The translations under genes and the position numbers were made by a program. This document shows, in pieces, positions 47,632 through 57,267 of a stretch of 64,000 nt of DNA. The notes below the pieces were generated by a model, which saw only the letters and a list, made by a program, of their open reading frames with translations, made no database searches and was not told the DNA's origin. This stretch comes from Pandoraea terrae. GTDB lineage: Bacteria > Pseudomonadota > Gammaproteobacteria > Burkholderiales > Burkholderiaceae. Positions within the stretch are counted from its first letter, which is position 1, and every line of letters begins with the position of its first letter. The DNA is taken from the NCBI RefSeq assembly GCF_902459695.1, contig NZ_CABPRZ010000032.1, positions 1-64,000 on the forward strand. Direction: 5' to 3'.

Positions 47632-48849
47632 ATGACGCAAGAGACCCGCAAGCCGCAGGACGTCCCCGAAGCCAATGGCTGGCACCGGCAAACCAATGTC
47701 CTGCATGCCGACACCCATATCCCTGCGGGTTTCTCGGCCATGCCGGCGCCGGTGGCGCGCGCGTCGACCGTCGTGTTTCCCGATCTTGCCGCCATGCGGG
47801 CGCTCGACTGGAAGAATGACAGTCAATGGCGTTATGGCCTGCATGCCACGCCGACGTCAATGGAGTTGATGCAACGGCTCGCGGCGATCGAAGGCGGCCG
47901 GCATTGCCTGTTGTTTCCGTCCGGCTTGGCAGCCATCGCCAATGTGTACTTCGCGCTCGTGAAGTCGGGCGACGATGTCCTGATTCCGGACAATGCCTAT
48001 TCGCCAAACCGTGATCACGGCGACTGGCTGAAGGAAGACTTCGGCGTCTCGGTGCGGTATTACGATCCGCTCGTCGGTGCCGGCATTGCTGACCTGATCC
48101 AGCCGAACACGAAACTGATCTGGATCGAGGCGCCCGGTTCCGTCACGATGGAAGTGCCGGACGTTCCCGCGATCGCCAAGGTGGCGCGCGATCGCGGCAT
48201 CCCCACGGCCATCGACAATACCTACTCGGCCGGTCTTGCGTTTGCCCCGTTTCATCATGGCGTGGACATCTCCGTGCAGGCGCTGACCAAGTACCAGTCG
48301 GGCGGCAGCGATGTGCTGATGGGGGCCGTCACCACCGTCGACGACGACCTGCATCATCACTTGAAGCGTGCGCGCATGCGCATGGGGTGGGGCGTGTCGG
48401 CCGACGATTGCAGTCTGCTGCTGCGTAGCTTGCCGTCGCTGAAACTCCGGTTCGAAGCGCACGACCGTAGCGCGCTGGCGCTGGCGACCTGGCTTAAGCA
48501 CCGTCCGGAAATCACGGCGGTGCTGCACCCCGCGTTTGCCGACTGTCCGGGCAATGCGTTCTTCAAACGTGATTTCACCGGCGCGGGCGGCCTGTTCTCG
48601 GTGGTGTTCGACGGCCGTTTTCCCGGCGCGCAGATCGATGCGTTCGTCGAAGGCCTGCGACTGTTCAAGATCGGCTTCAGCTGGGGCGGCGCACACAGCC
48701 TGGCCGTGCCTTACAAGGTGCCCTTGATGCGAACGGTCACGTCCTGGCCGCACAAGGGCGGACTGGTTCGCTTCTACGTCGGCCTGGAAGATGTTCGCGA
48801 CCTGCAAGCCGACATCGAGGCAAGTCTGAAGGCCCATCTGGTGGGCTAA
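47632..48849 (+). CDS. metC: Cystathionine beta-lyase (trans-sulfuration PLP enzyme)
   Basis: 405 residues from the ATG after TTGGAG. Cys/Met metabolism PLP-dependent family; Lys220 in ALTKYQSGGSD is the Schiff-base residue. The pattern FSWGGAHSLAVP near the C-terminus and the ASTVVFPDLAAM opening match MetC rather than MetB. It cleaves cystathionine to homocysteine, pyruvate and ammonia. A GGGCCGG / CCGGCCC hairpin lies 15-35 bases upstream of the ribosome binding site. Confidence 0.88.
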   Translation: MTQETRKPQDVPEANGWHRQTNVLHADTHIPAGFSAMPAPVARASTVVFPDLAAMRALDWKNDSQWRYGLHATPTSMELMQRLAAIEGGRHCLLFPSGLAAIANVYFALVKSGDDVLIPDNAYSPNRDHGDWLKEDFGVSVRYYDPLVGAGIADLIQPNTKLIWIEAPGSVTMEVPDVPAIAKVARDRGIPTAIDNTYSAGLAFAPFHHGVDISVQALTKYQSGGSDVLMGAVTTVDDDLHHHLKRARMRMGWGVSADDCSLLLRSLPSLKLRFEAHDRSALALATWLKHRPEITAVLHPAFADCPGNAFFKRDFTGAGGLFSVVFDGRFPGAQIDAFVEGLRLFKIGFSWGGAHSLAVPYKVPLMRTVTSWPHKGGLVRFYVGLEDVRDLQADIEASLKAHLVG

Positions 48850-49011
48850 GCTCGCAGGCATGTAAAATTCGCAAGTTGCCGTTGAAAAATGCAAAAAGCC
48901 TGCAGGGTTCAGCTTTCCGACCCCGAAATCAGGCAAAATTCGCTTGTTACCGCCGGGCTGCGACCCAGCCGGCGGCGTTTACCGTCCTATTTCTTGATCT
49001 TGAGTTAAGCA

Positions 49012-51249
49012 ATGAGCACCAAGCAGCCGACTATCATCTACACCCTGACCGACGAAGCGCCGCTTCTGGCGACGAGCGCATTCCTGCCCATCATCCGCAC
49101 GTTCACCGCGCCGGCAGGCATCGACGTCACCACCAGCGACATCTCGGTGGCCGGACGCATCCTGGGCGAATTCCCGGAATTCCTCACGGAAGCGCAACGG
49201 GTGCCCGACAATCTGGCCGAACTCGGTCGTCTGACGCTGCTGCCTGACACCAACATCATCAAGCTGCCCAATATCAGTGCCTCCGTGCATCAGCTGGTCA
49301 GCGCGATCAAGGAACTCCAGGGCAAGGGCTACAAGGTGCCTGACTTCCCGGAAGATCCGAAGACGGATGCCGAGAAGGCCATTCGCCAACGCTATTCCAA
49401 GTGCCTGGGCAGTGCCGTGAACCCGGTGCTGCGCGAAGGCAACTCGGATCGCCGCGCGCCCGCCGCCGTGAAGAACTACGCCCGCAAGAACCCGCACAGC
49501 ATGGGCGAGTGGAGCATGGCTTCGCGCACCCACGTGGCGCACATGAAGCACGGCGACTTCTACCACGGTGAAAAGTCCATGACGCTGGACCGCGCCCGTG
49601 ACGTGAAGATGGAACTGCTGACCAAGAGCGGCAAGACCGTCGTGCTCAAACCGAAGGTCGCGCTGCAAGACGGCGAAATCATCGACAGCATGTTCATGAG
49701 CAAGAAGGCGCTGTGCGACTTCTACGAAGAACAAATGGAAGACGCGCGCAAGACCGGCGTGATGCTGTCGCTGCACGTGAAGGCCACGATGATGAAGGTC
49801 TCGCACCCGATCGTGTTCGGCCACGCCGTGAAGATTTTCTACAAGGAAGCCTTCGAGAAGCACGGTAAGCTGTTTGACGAACTGGGCGTGAACGTCAACA
49901 ACGGTCTGGTCAATCTGTACGACAAGCTGGAATCGCTGCCGAGCTCGAAGCGCGAAGAAATCATCCGCGACATGCACGCCTGCCATGAGCATCGCCCGGA
50001 ACTGGCGATGGTGGACTCGGCCAAGGGCATCTCCAACCTGCATGCGCCGAACGACGTGATCGTGGACGCCTCGATGCCGGCCATGATCCGCATCGGCGGC
50101 AAGATGTGGGGCGCCGACGGCCGTCCGAAGGACACCAAGGCCGTGATCCCGGAGAGCACGTTTGCGCGCATCTATCAGGAGATGATCAACTTCTGCAAGA
50201 CCAACGGCAACTTCGATCCGGTCACCATGGGCACCGTGCCCAACGTCGGGCTGATGGCGCAGCAGGCCGAAGAATACGGCTCGCACGACAAGACGTTTGA
50301 AGTGCCGGAAGCCGGCGAAGCCCGCATCGTCGACATCGCCACCGGCGAAGTCCTGCTGGTGCAAAACGTGGAAGAGGGTGACATCTGGCGCATGTGCCAG
50401 GTCAAGGACGCGCCGATCCGCGACTGGGTCAAGCTGGCCGTTACCCGCGCGCGCAACTCGGGCATGCCGGCCCTGTTCTGGCTGGATCCGTATCGTCCGC
50501 ACGAAGCCGAGCTGATCAAGAAGGTCGAGACCTACCTCAAGGACCACGACACGAACGGCCTGGACATCCAGATCATGTCGCAAGTGCGCGCCATGCGTTA
50601 TACGCTGGAGCGCGTCATTCGTGGCCTGGACACCATTTCGGTCACGGGCAACATCCTGCGCGACTACCTGACCGATCTGTTCCCGATCATGGAACTGGGC
50701 ACCAGCGCCAAGATGCTCTCCATCGTTCCGTTGATGGCCGGCGGCGGCATGTACGAAACCGGCGCGGGCGGATCGGCACCCAAGCACGTCAAGCAGTTGG
50801 TCGAAGAAAACCATCTGCGCTGGGATTCGCTGGGTGAGTTCCTGGCACTGGCCGTGTCGCTGGAAGAGCTGGGCATCAAGACCGGCAACACCCGCGCCAA
50901 GATCCTGGCCAAGGCGCTGGATGCCGCCACTGGCAAGCTGCTGGAAAACAACAAGAATCCGTCGCCCAAGACCGGGCAACTGGACAACCGCGGCAGCCAG
51001 TTCTACCTGGCCATGTACTGGGCCCAGGAATTGGCGGCGCAAACCGAAGATGCAGGCCTGGCCGAACAGTTCGCGCCGCTGGCCAAGCAGCTGACCGATA
51101 ACGAGCAGACCATCGTTGCCGAGCTGTCGGCCGTGCAAGGCAAGGCAGCGGATATCGGCGGCTACTACAAGCCCGACTTCGAGAAGCTGGACGCCGTGAT
51201 GCGTCCGAGCAAAACGCTCAACGCAGCGTTGGCTGCCGCTCGCGGGTAA
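49012..51249 (+). CDS. icd: Monomeric NADP-dependent isocitrate dehydrogenase
   Basis: 745 residues, the size of the monomeric (IDH-II) class rather than the 420-residue dimeric form. Opens with [20 protein letters not shown], followed by the family segments [13 protein letters not shown]-type (here [13 protein letters not shown]), [21 protein letters not shown] with the substrate-binding Ser/Asn/Arg, and [11 protein letters not shown]. The NADP-binding [10 protein letters not shown] segment is near the C-terminal third. It converts isocitrate to 2-oxoglutarate, the substrate of the OdhB-LpdA complex at the start of the window. Confidence 0.96.
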   Translation: MSTKQPTIIYTLTDEAPLLATSAFLPIIRTFTAPAGIDVTTSDISVAGRILGEFPEFLTEAQRVPDNLAELGRLTLLPDTNIIKLPNISASVHQLVSAIKELQGKGYKVPDFPEDPKTDAEKAIRQRYSKCLGSAVNPVLREGNSDRRAPAAVKNYARKNPHSMGEWSMASRTHVAHMKHGDFYHGEKSMTLDRARDVKMELLTKSGKTVVLKPKVALQDGEIIDSMFMSKKALCDFYEEQMEDARKTGVMLSLHVKATMMKVSHPIVFGHAVKIFYKEAFEKHGKLFDELGVNVNNGLVNLYDKLESLPSSKREEIIRDMHACHEHRPELAMVDSAKGISNLHAPNDVIVDASMPAMIRIGGKMWGADGRPKDTKAVIPESTFARIYQEMINFCKTNGNFDPVTMGTVPNVGLMAQQAEEYGSHDKTFEVPEAGEARIVDIATGEVLLVQNVEEGDIWRMCQVKDAPIRDWVKLAVTRARNSGMPALFWLDPYRPHEAELIKKVETYLKDHDTNGLDIQIMSQVRAMRYTLERVIRGLDTISVTGNILRDYLTDLFPIMELGTSAKMLSIVPLMAGGGMYETGAGGSAPKHVKQLVEENHLRWDSLGEFLALAVSLEELGIKTGNTRAKILAKALDAATGKLLENNKNPSPKTGQLDNRGSQFYLAMYWAQELAAQTEDAGLAEQFAPLAKQLTDNEQTIVAELSAVQGKAADIGGYYKPDFEKLDAVMRPSKTLNAALAAARG

Positions 51250-51259
51250 GTTGAAGGGC

Positions 51260-51292
51260 GGCCGGACTGCCAGCAGCGCCTGCAGTCCGGCC
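51260..51292 (+). terminator. Strong stem-loop after icd
   Basis: 11-bp perfect stem GGCCGGACTGC / GCAGTCCGGCC with an 11-base loop, 10 bases after the stop. No T-run, so it may work as a 3' stabiliser or a non-canonical terminator. Confidence 0.6.
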
Positions 51293-51353
51293 GATCCCGG
51301 CGCCATCCGGCAGTGACCGGATGACACGACGCGATGTCCTTAGCGTCGGGCAT

Positions 51354-51671
51354 TCACCGCTTCGGTCCCTTCATCCCCTCGGATTCGAGGGCAGCGTTGC
51401 GCTCCTCGCTCGCTTCGATGGGGTCCATGTCATCTTCGATGGCCGTCTCGGCGCGTTCCACCGCCGCTCTCATTTCGTCTGCGGTCGGGTCGGCTTCGGT
51501 GTCATCGTCGCTGGGGGGATCCAGCATGTCCTTGAGCATGGCCGCCAACTCCGGTGTATCCCACGCCTCGCCACGCTGTTTCTTCTTTTTTATGTAGTGT
51601 CTGACTTCGGCGTCTTGCTCCGCCGTCAAGGGCAGCCCACGGAAGGTGTGTTGAGGGTCAGTGTCTGGCAT
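51354..51671 (-). CDS. Small acidic conserved hypothetical protein
   Basis: 105 residues with GGAGG upstream. The N-terminal half is a helix-forming region (FRGLPLTAEQDAEVRHYIKKKKQRGE, then WDTPELAAMLKDMLDPP); the C-terminal half is strongly acidic and disordered (DDDTEADPTADEMRAAVERAE). No TM or signal peptide. Not recognised. It converges on icd. Confidence 0.75.
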   Translation of the reverse strand: MPDTDPQHTFRGLPLTAEQDAEVRHYIKKKKQRGEAWDTPELAAMLKDMLDPPSDDDTEADPTADEMRAAVERAETAIEDDMDPIEASEERNAALESEGMKGPKR

Positions 51672-51832
51672 GATCTTCCTCCGGGGGTCTTCTCGCCTTG
51701 AGTGTAGCGCGATTGCGGCCGGGCGGGCATATTCGCGGCCCCGGGCGTCGGGAAATCAACGGCGGTGGCCGGGTAGCGTTCAACCGGCGCGATCACACGC
51801 CCTTGGTGGCGACCGCCTGACCCATGGTGCGC

Positions 51833-52582
51833 TCAACCCGTGCTGTCGCCGTCGGCCAACAGATCGACAGCATGCGTCGAAATCAGCACCCAGTACCACG
51901 CCTTCGGATCGGCCGACGCATGCCGGTCGGCTTCGCCGAGCAGGCGGATATTTCGTCGCCAGTCGCGGATCATGTCGTCCAGACGCGCGAGCGAGGCCTT
52001 CGATACCTTGACCATCTCCGAGCCCCACGGCACTTCGGGTTGCAATGCCATGCTCTCCGCGCCGGTGCGGATCCAGTGCGCGAATTGTGCCCGCATCGGC
52101 CCGTCGCGGCGCCATTCGACATCGCGCACCGTGCGCAGGCGCACATTGTTGCCGGGCAGCAACTCGATCAGGCCCAGCCGATCCAGGCGCGCCAGGCAGG
52201 CGATGAGGGTGGCGTCGTCGAGCATCTGCTCGCGGCGCAGTTCCTCAGGCGACCAGCCGCGCAGGATCGTGGTGAACACGAATGCGAGATTCCGTTCCTG
52301 CGAGAGCGCCTGTTCCTGCTCCACACTGAGCTGACGCAGCCGTGCGTCGGCACTTTGTGCCGCGAACTCGATCAGTTCGACCAGGCTCACGTCGACAAAT
52401 GCGCAAAGATCCTCGAGCCGTTCCAGCGTCAGGCCCTGGCCCGCGAGCCAGCGCTTGATGGTCGGCTCGCTCACGCCCAGCGTGCGCGCAATCTCGCGAT
52501 ACCCGATGCCCTTGGCGCGCAGCAGGCGCTTGAGGCTGGCCACCAGCAGGGGCAATTGACGGTCGGTTGACTTGTTTGGCAT
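51833..52582 (-). CDS. XRE-type helix-turn-helix transcriptional regulator
   Basis: 249 residues from MPNKSTDRQLPLL. A start at 52675 with AAGGA upstream would add 31 low-complexity residues and lies inside a 17-bp palindrome, so I prefer the shorter form, although it lacks a good ribosome binding site. N-terminal HTH (GIGYREIARTLGVSEPTIKRWLAGQGLTLE split over the two helices), a helical middle and a C-terminal domain ending MIRDWRRNIRLLGEADRHA. It is divergent to the amidohydrolase gene 250 bases away and probably regulates that cluster and itself. Confidence 0.85.
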   Translation of the reverse strand: MPNKSTDRQLPLLVASLKRLLRAKGIGYREIARTLGVSEPTIKRWLAGQGLTLERLEDLCAFVDVSLVELIEFAAQSADARLRQLSVEQEQALSQERNLAFVFTTILRGWSPEELRREQMLDDATLIACLARLDRLGLIELLPGNNVRLRTVRDVEWRRDGPMRAQFAHWIRTGAESMALQPEVPWGSEMVKVSKASLARLDDMIRDWRRNIRLLGEADRHASADPKAWYWVLISTHAVDLLADGDSTG

Positions 52583-52668
52583 GCGAGATGGGAGAGGCTC
52601 GGGGGAAGGTCCAAAAGACCCGCCAGATGATGCCGGCGAGCGCCGAATGCGAAAATTTGAGCGTTTCG

Positions 52669-52685
52669 GGATCATGACATGATCC
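52669..52685. promoter_or_regulatory. Perfect 17-bp palindrome upstream of the HTH regulator
   Basis: GGATCATG-A-CATGATCC, fully symmetric around one central base, in the divergent intergenic region. A typical operator size for a dimeric HTH regulator. TATGAT at 52722 could be the -10 of the rightward promoter, without a good -35. Confidence 0.6.
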
Positions 52686-52832
52686 TTTTTGGAAAGTCCA
52701 CTGTGCCAAAAATCGGCGTCCTATGATGGCTTCGCACTCGTTGCAAGCAATCCCGCATCAGGATGAGACGCTGCATCGCCGGTCGCGCCGCGCTCGTCCA
52801 CCTCCATAACACAGACGACAGGAGCGAGACAC

Positions 52833-54551
52833 ATGGCAGATTTGTTGATACGTGGCGGTACGGTGGTCGACGGCACGGGCGCGCCCGGCATGCGCGCGGA
52901 CGTGCGCGTGCAGGGCGACGCCATCGCGGAGATCGGCCCGGACTTGCCGCACCGGGGCGAGCGCATCTTCGACGCGAGCGGCTGCGTCGTGACACCGGGC
53001 TTCATCGAATCGCACACACATTACGACGGCACCATGTGGTGGCAGCCCGATCTCGATCCGCTGCCGGGCTACGGCGTGACGACGTCGATCATGGGCAACT
53101 GCGGCTTCTCGGTTGCACCCGTCTCTGACGATGCCGCCGCGCGCATGGAGATGGTCAAGATCTTCTCGTTCTTCGAGGACATCCCGAGCGCGCCGTTCGT
53201 CACCTCGCTCAAGTGGGACTGGAAGACATGGTCGGAGTACAAGCAATCGATGGTGCGCAACGTGAAGGCGTCGGCGAACATCGCCACCTTCGTCGGCCAC
53301 ATCGCCCTGCGTCTTGCCGCAATGGGCATGCAGGCCTGGGAGCGCGCCGCGACGCCGCGGGAAATTGCACGCATGGCGAATCTGCTCGACGACGCGCTGC
53401 AAGCCGGTGCGCTCGGCCTTTCGTCGAACCTCAGCGATCACGACGGCGACGACCGCGCCGTGCCGTCGCTGCTTGCCGACGACGCCGAGTTTGCGGCGTT
53501 GATCGCCGTGCTCGAGCGTTATCCGGGCACATCGCTGCAGGTGATCGTCGACACGTTCATGCGCAAGACGGCACCGCAGGCGACCGATCGCATCGCGCGC
53601 CTGTGCGAAGGCCGCGCGATCCGGGTGCAGTGGGCCGGCGTGCCGACGCTGCAATTCCAGAAGGACATCCAGGGCCCGATGCTCGAACAGCACGAACGCT
53701 TCAAGCGCGAGGGGCGCGATTTCTGGACCGGCTTCACGCACGTGTCGCCAACGTACACATTGAGCGTCAACCATTCGCTGATTTTCGCGCAATCGAACGA
53801 CTACGTGTGGCACGAGGTCGTGCTCGCCAAGACCGAAGCGGAGAAACTCGCGTTGCTGCGCGATCCCGAGTGGCGCGCCCGCGCACGGCATTCCTGGGAT
53901 GTCGAGGCATGGCGCCACTCGCCGATGGCGCGGCCGGACGATCTGCACCTGCTCAACTCCGACAACGGCACCGGCCCGGTCAAGCTGAGCGTGGCGGCAT
54001 ACGCCAAACAGCTGGGTGTGCATCCGTCCGATGCCATGGCCGACTGGCTGATCGCCAACGGCTTGCAGTCGACCGTGCATCTCGCGCCGTTCGCGATCGA
54101 CGAGGAGACCGTGGTGCGCCTGCTCAAGGATCCCTACACGGTCGGCAACATCAGCGATGCCGGCGCGCACGGCCAGATGCTGTGCGGCGGCGGCGAGAAC
54201 GTGCTGCTGTTCACGCACTACGTGCAGGACACCGGCGCGCTCACGGTGGAAGAGGCCGTGCATGTCCAGACGGGCAAGCTTGCACGCCATTTCTCACTGC
54301 ATGACCGTGGCGAGCTCAAGGTCGGCAAGCGCGCCGACATTACCGTGTTCTCGCTCGACGAGGTCCGCCATCGCGAGATGAAGAAGGTATTCGACGTGCC
54401 CGACGGAAAGGGTGGCCACACGTGGCGCTGGACGCGGGACGCCGCACCGGTGCGGCTCACGCTCGTCAACGGCACGCCAACCTTTGACGAAGGGCGCTTC
54501 ACGCAGGCGTTCCCCGGGCGCGTGATCGGCCCGGTCGCCGAACCGGCCTGA
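52833..54551 (+). CDS. N-acyl-D-amino-acid deacylase-type amidohydrolase
   Basis: 572 residues. Metal-dependent amidohydrolase with the N-terminal DLLIRGGTVVDGTGAP strand, the metal motif GFIESHTHYDG (His-x-His), a second metal region around FVGHIALR, and the catalytic Asp in GNISDAGAHGQ. The C-terminal HFSLHDRGELKVGKRADITVF is typical of the D-aminoacylase group. Known members hydrolyse N-acyl-D-amino acids; the substrate here is unknown and could be an amide or lactam in the same pathway as the Rieske oxygenase that follows. GGAGCGAG precedes the start. Confidence 0.88.
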   Translation: MADLLIRGGTVVDGTGAPGMRADVRVQGDAIAEIGPDLPHRGERIFDASGCVVTPGFIESHTHYDGTMWWQPDLDPLPGYGVTTSIMGNCGFSVAPVSDDAAARMEMVKIFSFFEDIPSAPFVTSLKWDWKTWSEYKQSMVRNVKASANIATFVGHIALRLAAMGMQAWERAATPREIARMANLLDDALQAGALGLSSNLSDHDGDDRAVPSLLADDAEFAALIAVLERYPGTSLQVIVDTFMRKTAPQATDRIARLCEGRAIRVQWAGVPTLQFQKDIQGPMLEQHERFKREGRDFWTGFTHVSPTYTLSVNHSLIFAQSNDYVWHEVVLAKTEAEKLALLRDPEWRARARHSWDVEAWRHSPMARPDDLHLLNSDNGTGPVKLSVAAYAKQLGVHPSDAMADWLIANGLQSTVHLAPFAIDEETVVRLLKDPYTVGNISDAGAHGQMLCGGGENVLLFTHYVQDTGALTVEEAVHVQTGKLARHFSLHDRGELKVGKRADITVFSLDEVRHREMKKVFDVPDGKGGHTWRWTRDAAPVRLTLVNGTPTFDEGRFTQAFPGRVIGPVAEPA

Positions 54552-54648
54552 CCCATCGGCGACACCTCTCCCGCGGACGAACGGACGGCAGCGCCGATGC
54601 CGCGGCCGTCTCGTCCCGGGCCATCCATCACGACCGAGGAGCCATTGC

Positions 54649-55620
54649 ATGTCGACAATCGAACCCATTCCGATGAAGTTCCGCGTGCCCGAGATCGCGT
54701 TTCCCATGGGCTGGTACCGCGTGGCGGACGCTGCCGAGATCGGCCACGACACCCTCAAGGCGGTCAGCTATCTGAACCAGCAACTGATCGTGTACCGGAC
54801 GAAGTCCGGCGCGGCACAGGTGGCCGACGCCTATTGCCCGCACCTTGGCGCGCACCTCGCGTCGCACGACGGCTGCATCAAGGACGGCGCAATCGTTTGC
54901 CCGTTCCACAAGTGGTCCTGGGACGGCGCCAGCGGCCGGTGCGCCGGCATTCCGTACTCCGCTGTCCCGCCGCTGGAAGGGCTCACGCTCACGCTGTACC
55001 CGACGCGCGAAGTCGATGGCATGGTGCTGATGTGGTACCACCCGCAAGGCGCCGAGCCGGACTTCGAGCCGTATGCGAGCACGGCGCTGCAACGCGACGC
55101 GTGGATCCTGTTCGACAGCCACGCGTGGGTCAGCACGAGCCCGTACTGCGACATCTTCGAGAACCTGTTCGACACGGCGCATATCGTGCAACTGCACGGC
55201 GCCGGCAAGATGCCGGTGATGCGCACGATGGAGCCCATGCCGCATGGCCTGTATGTCGATTACGAGATGGATCCCGAGGCGGAGGAGTTCGGCATCGGCA
55301 AGCTCGAGATCAACTTCACGGGTGTGACAGCGATCCACCAACTGTTCGAAGGTCCGGGATGGGCGACGAACTTCATCATCGCCTCGACGCCGATCGACAA
55401 CGAGCGCTTCATCCAGACGGTGCGCCTTTACGTCAAGGATCTGGGCTCGAGCCTGTTCAACGAACAGATCGGCCGTCCGTGGATCGAGCGCTTCAAGTAC
55501 GAGGTCGAGCAGGACTTCAAGGTGCTCGATTACAAGAAGCATCTGCCGAAGCCGCGCCTGTGCGGCGGCGACGGACCGATCTACCAATACCGCGCGTACG
55601 CGAGCCGCTATTACGTGTGA
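54649..55620 (+). CDS. Rieske non-haem iron oxygenase, terminal oxygenase component (KshA-like)
   Basis: 323 residues. N-terminal Rieske domain with Cys63-x-His65 and Cys84-x2-His87 (YCPHLGAHL and CPFHKW) binding the 2Fe-2S cluster. The catalytic domain contains ENLFDTAHIVQLHG, whose Asp/Asn and two His bind mononuclear iron. Single-polypeptide architecture and length resemble 3-ketosteroid 9-alpha-hydroxylase oxygenases and related ring-hydroxylating monooxygenases. No reductase gene is present nearby, so electrons must come from elsewhere. It lies 97 bases after the amidohydrolase. Confidence 0.9.
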   Translation: MSTIEPIPMKFRVPEIAFPMGWYRVADAAEIGHDTLKAVSYLNQQLIVYRTKSGAAQVADAYCPHLGAHLASHDGCIKDGAIVCPFHKWSWDGASGRCAGIPYSAVPPLEGLTLTLYPTREVDGMVLMWYHPQGAEPDFEPYASTALQRDAWILFDSHAWVSTSPYCDIFENLFDTAHIVQLHGAGKMPVMRTMEPMPHGLYVDYEMDPEAEEFGIGKLEINFTGVTAIHQLFEGPGWATNFIIASTPIDNERFIQTVRLYVKDLGSSLFNEQIGRPWIERFKYEVEQDFKVLDYKKHLPKPRLCGGDGPIYQYRAYASRYYV

Positions 55621-55633
55621 GGGAGGGGGCAAA

Positions 55634-57001
55634 ATGAAGCACCGCAAGGAAATCGGCATGGCGCTGACCGTGGCCGCCGCATGCATCCTGCCCGGATACT
55701 GGGCCCATGCCAAGGGATCGCCTCAGGAGGTGCAGTCGCTCGGCGCCGACCTGACCTGCATGGGCGCGGAGAAGGCCGGCAACAAGGACGGCTCGATTCC
55801 CGCCTTCAGCGGCAAATGGACCGGCGTGCCGCCGGGTGTCAAGTTCGAGTCCGGCCGCAATTACCCGGACCCGTACGCCACCGAGAAACCGCTGTTCGTG
55901 ATTACCGCGAAGAACATGCAGCGGTACGCGAGCCGGTTGACGGAGGGGCAGGTCGAACTGCTGAAAAAATACCCGGAAACGTTCCAGATGGCCGTTTATC
56001 CCACGCATCGCGACTTCGGTTATTCAGAGGCCGCATGTGCCGCAGCAAGGGAGAATGCGGCCAAGGCCGAGCTCGAGGACGAGGGCGCGGGCCTCAAGGC
56101 GCTCAACGGCGCGCCGCCGTTCCCGATTCCGAAGAGCGGGCTGGAATTGCTCTGGAACCATCTGCTGGCGTCGACGGTGTACACCTACACGGCGACGCAG
56201 GACCAGGCAGTCGTGTATCCGAACGGGGACATCGCCTGGGGCAAGGTGCTCTTCGAGGTGTATTCCCCGGCGCTCGCGCCGAACGCGCACACGAATACCG
56301 ACGGCATTTACGCCTACTTCAAGACGCAGACCTTACTGCCATTGCGGGACAAGGGGTCGATCATTGTTGGCAATGAGCAATACAACCACAAGCGCAATCC
56401 GCGCCTGGGCTACGTCTACAGTCCGGGCACACGCCGTGTTCGCCAATTGCCCGACTATGGCTTCGACATGCCGCAAGGCCCCGGAGGTTTTCGTACGATC
56501 GACGACGACCGGCTGTTCAATGGATCCCCTGAGCGTTACGACTGGAAAATCCTCGGCAAGAAGGAAATCTACGTGCCGTGGGACGGGTATCGGATCCAGC
56601 AGGCCAACGTAAAGTATGCGGACCTGCTCAAGCCGAATCACGTCAATCCGGAATACGTGCGCTACGAGCTGCGGCGCGTGTGGGTGCTCGAGGCGAAGCT
56701 CAAGCAGGGCTACCGGCATCAGTATGCGCGGCGCGTGATGTATCTCGACGAGGATAGCTGGAACGGCATGATGGCGGAGAACTACGACGCGCGCGGACAA
56801 TTGTGGCGCTTCGCGATGATCAACTATCTCTATGCCTTCGATGCCGGTTCGTACATCAACTCGACGTCGATCTACTACGACTTCAATTCGGGCGTGTACA
56901 TGACGGACAAGATGACCAACGAGCGGGCGCCGGTCATCAACGCGGGCGGCATGACGAAGGCGGCATTCACGCCGGACGCGGCGCGCATGAGCGGTTTGTA
57001 G
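55634..57001 (+). CDS. DUF1329 domain-containing exported protein
   Basis: 455 residues. Signal peptide (MALTVAAACILPGYWAHAKG region), then the DUF1329 pattern: NKDGSIPAFSGKW near the start, YPDPYATEKPLFVITAKNMQ, NHLLASTVYTYT, RNPRLGYVYSPGTRRVRQLPDYGFD, and a C-terminal REIYVPWDGYRI-type segment (here KKEIYVPWDGYRI). Such proteins resemble outer-membrane lipoprotein-sorting folds and are often found with DUF1302 porins and RND pumps in degradation clusters for hydrophobic compounds. It follows the Rieske gene by 13 bases and probably shares its transcript. Confidence 0.88.
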   Translation: MKHRKEIGMALTVAAACILPGYWAHAKGSPQEVQSLGADLTCMGAEKAGNKDGSIPAFSGKWTGVPPGVKFESGRNYPDPYATEKPLFVITAKNMQRYASRLTEGQVELLKKYPETFQMAVYPTHRDFGYSEAACAAARENAAKAELEDEGAGLKALNGAPPFPIPKSGLELLWNHLLASTVYTYTATQDQAVVYPNGDIAWGKVLFEVYSPALAPNAHTNTDGIYAYFKTQTLLPLRDKGSIIVGNEQYNHKRNPRLGYVYSPGTRRVRQLPDYGFDMPQGPGGFRTIDDDRLFNGSPERYDWKILGKKEIYVPWDGYRIQQANVKYADLLKPNHVNPEYVRYELRRVWVLEAKLKQGYRHQYARRVMYLDEDSWNGMMAENYDARGQLWRFAMINYLYAFDAGSYINSTSIYYDFNSGVYMTDKMTNERAPVINAGGMTKAAFTPDAARMSGL

Positions 57002-57070
57002 CGCAATGGCGGGACCGCCCGCAGAGTTGGTGCGCGGGCGGCGCCGTCGAGGCCATGCGCGATCAGCCTG

Positions 57071-57205
57071 ATGCGCGCGCAATTTCCGGATTTGGGTGAG
57101 GTTGTGATGATTCCTGACGCGGGGCACATGGTGCAGATGGAGCGCCCCGAGGCTGTCAACAGGCATCTGCTGCGATTCCTGGAATCGTTGAAGGCGGAGC
57201 TTTGA
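57071..57205 (+). pseudogene. C-terminal stump of an alpha/beta hydrolase
   Basis: 44 residues reading MRAQFPDLGEVVMIPDAGH and MVQMERPEAVNRHLLRFL, the classic C-terminal end of an alpha/beta hydrolase with its catalytic His in DAGH. The nucleophile and the rest of the fold are missing; the upstream bases to 57001 do not resemble the family. A remnant of a gene that once belonged to the cluster. Confidence 0.75.
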
Positions 57206-57267
57206 GTTGTGAAGCAACGGTGGCAACGTTTCGGCACGCTTGCGAAGACGCGCCGAAACGCGTGGGG

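Noticed and set aside
48950-48975. Bulged hairpin before icd as a riboswitch or terminator
   Set aside because: Short, one bulge, no T-run and no known riboswitch core; could be chance in GC-rich DNA.
48979-51327. 782-codon minus-strand frame opposite icd
   Set aside because: Antisense shadow of a long gene with strong third-position GC bias.
52758-54290. 510-codon minus-strand frame opposite the amidohydrolase
   Set aside because: Antisense shadow without family features.
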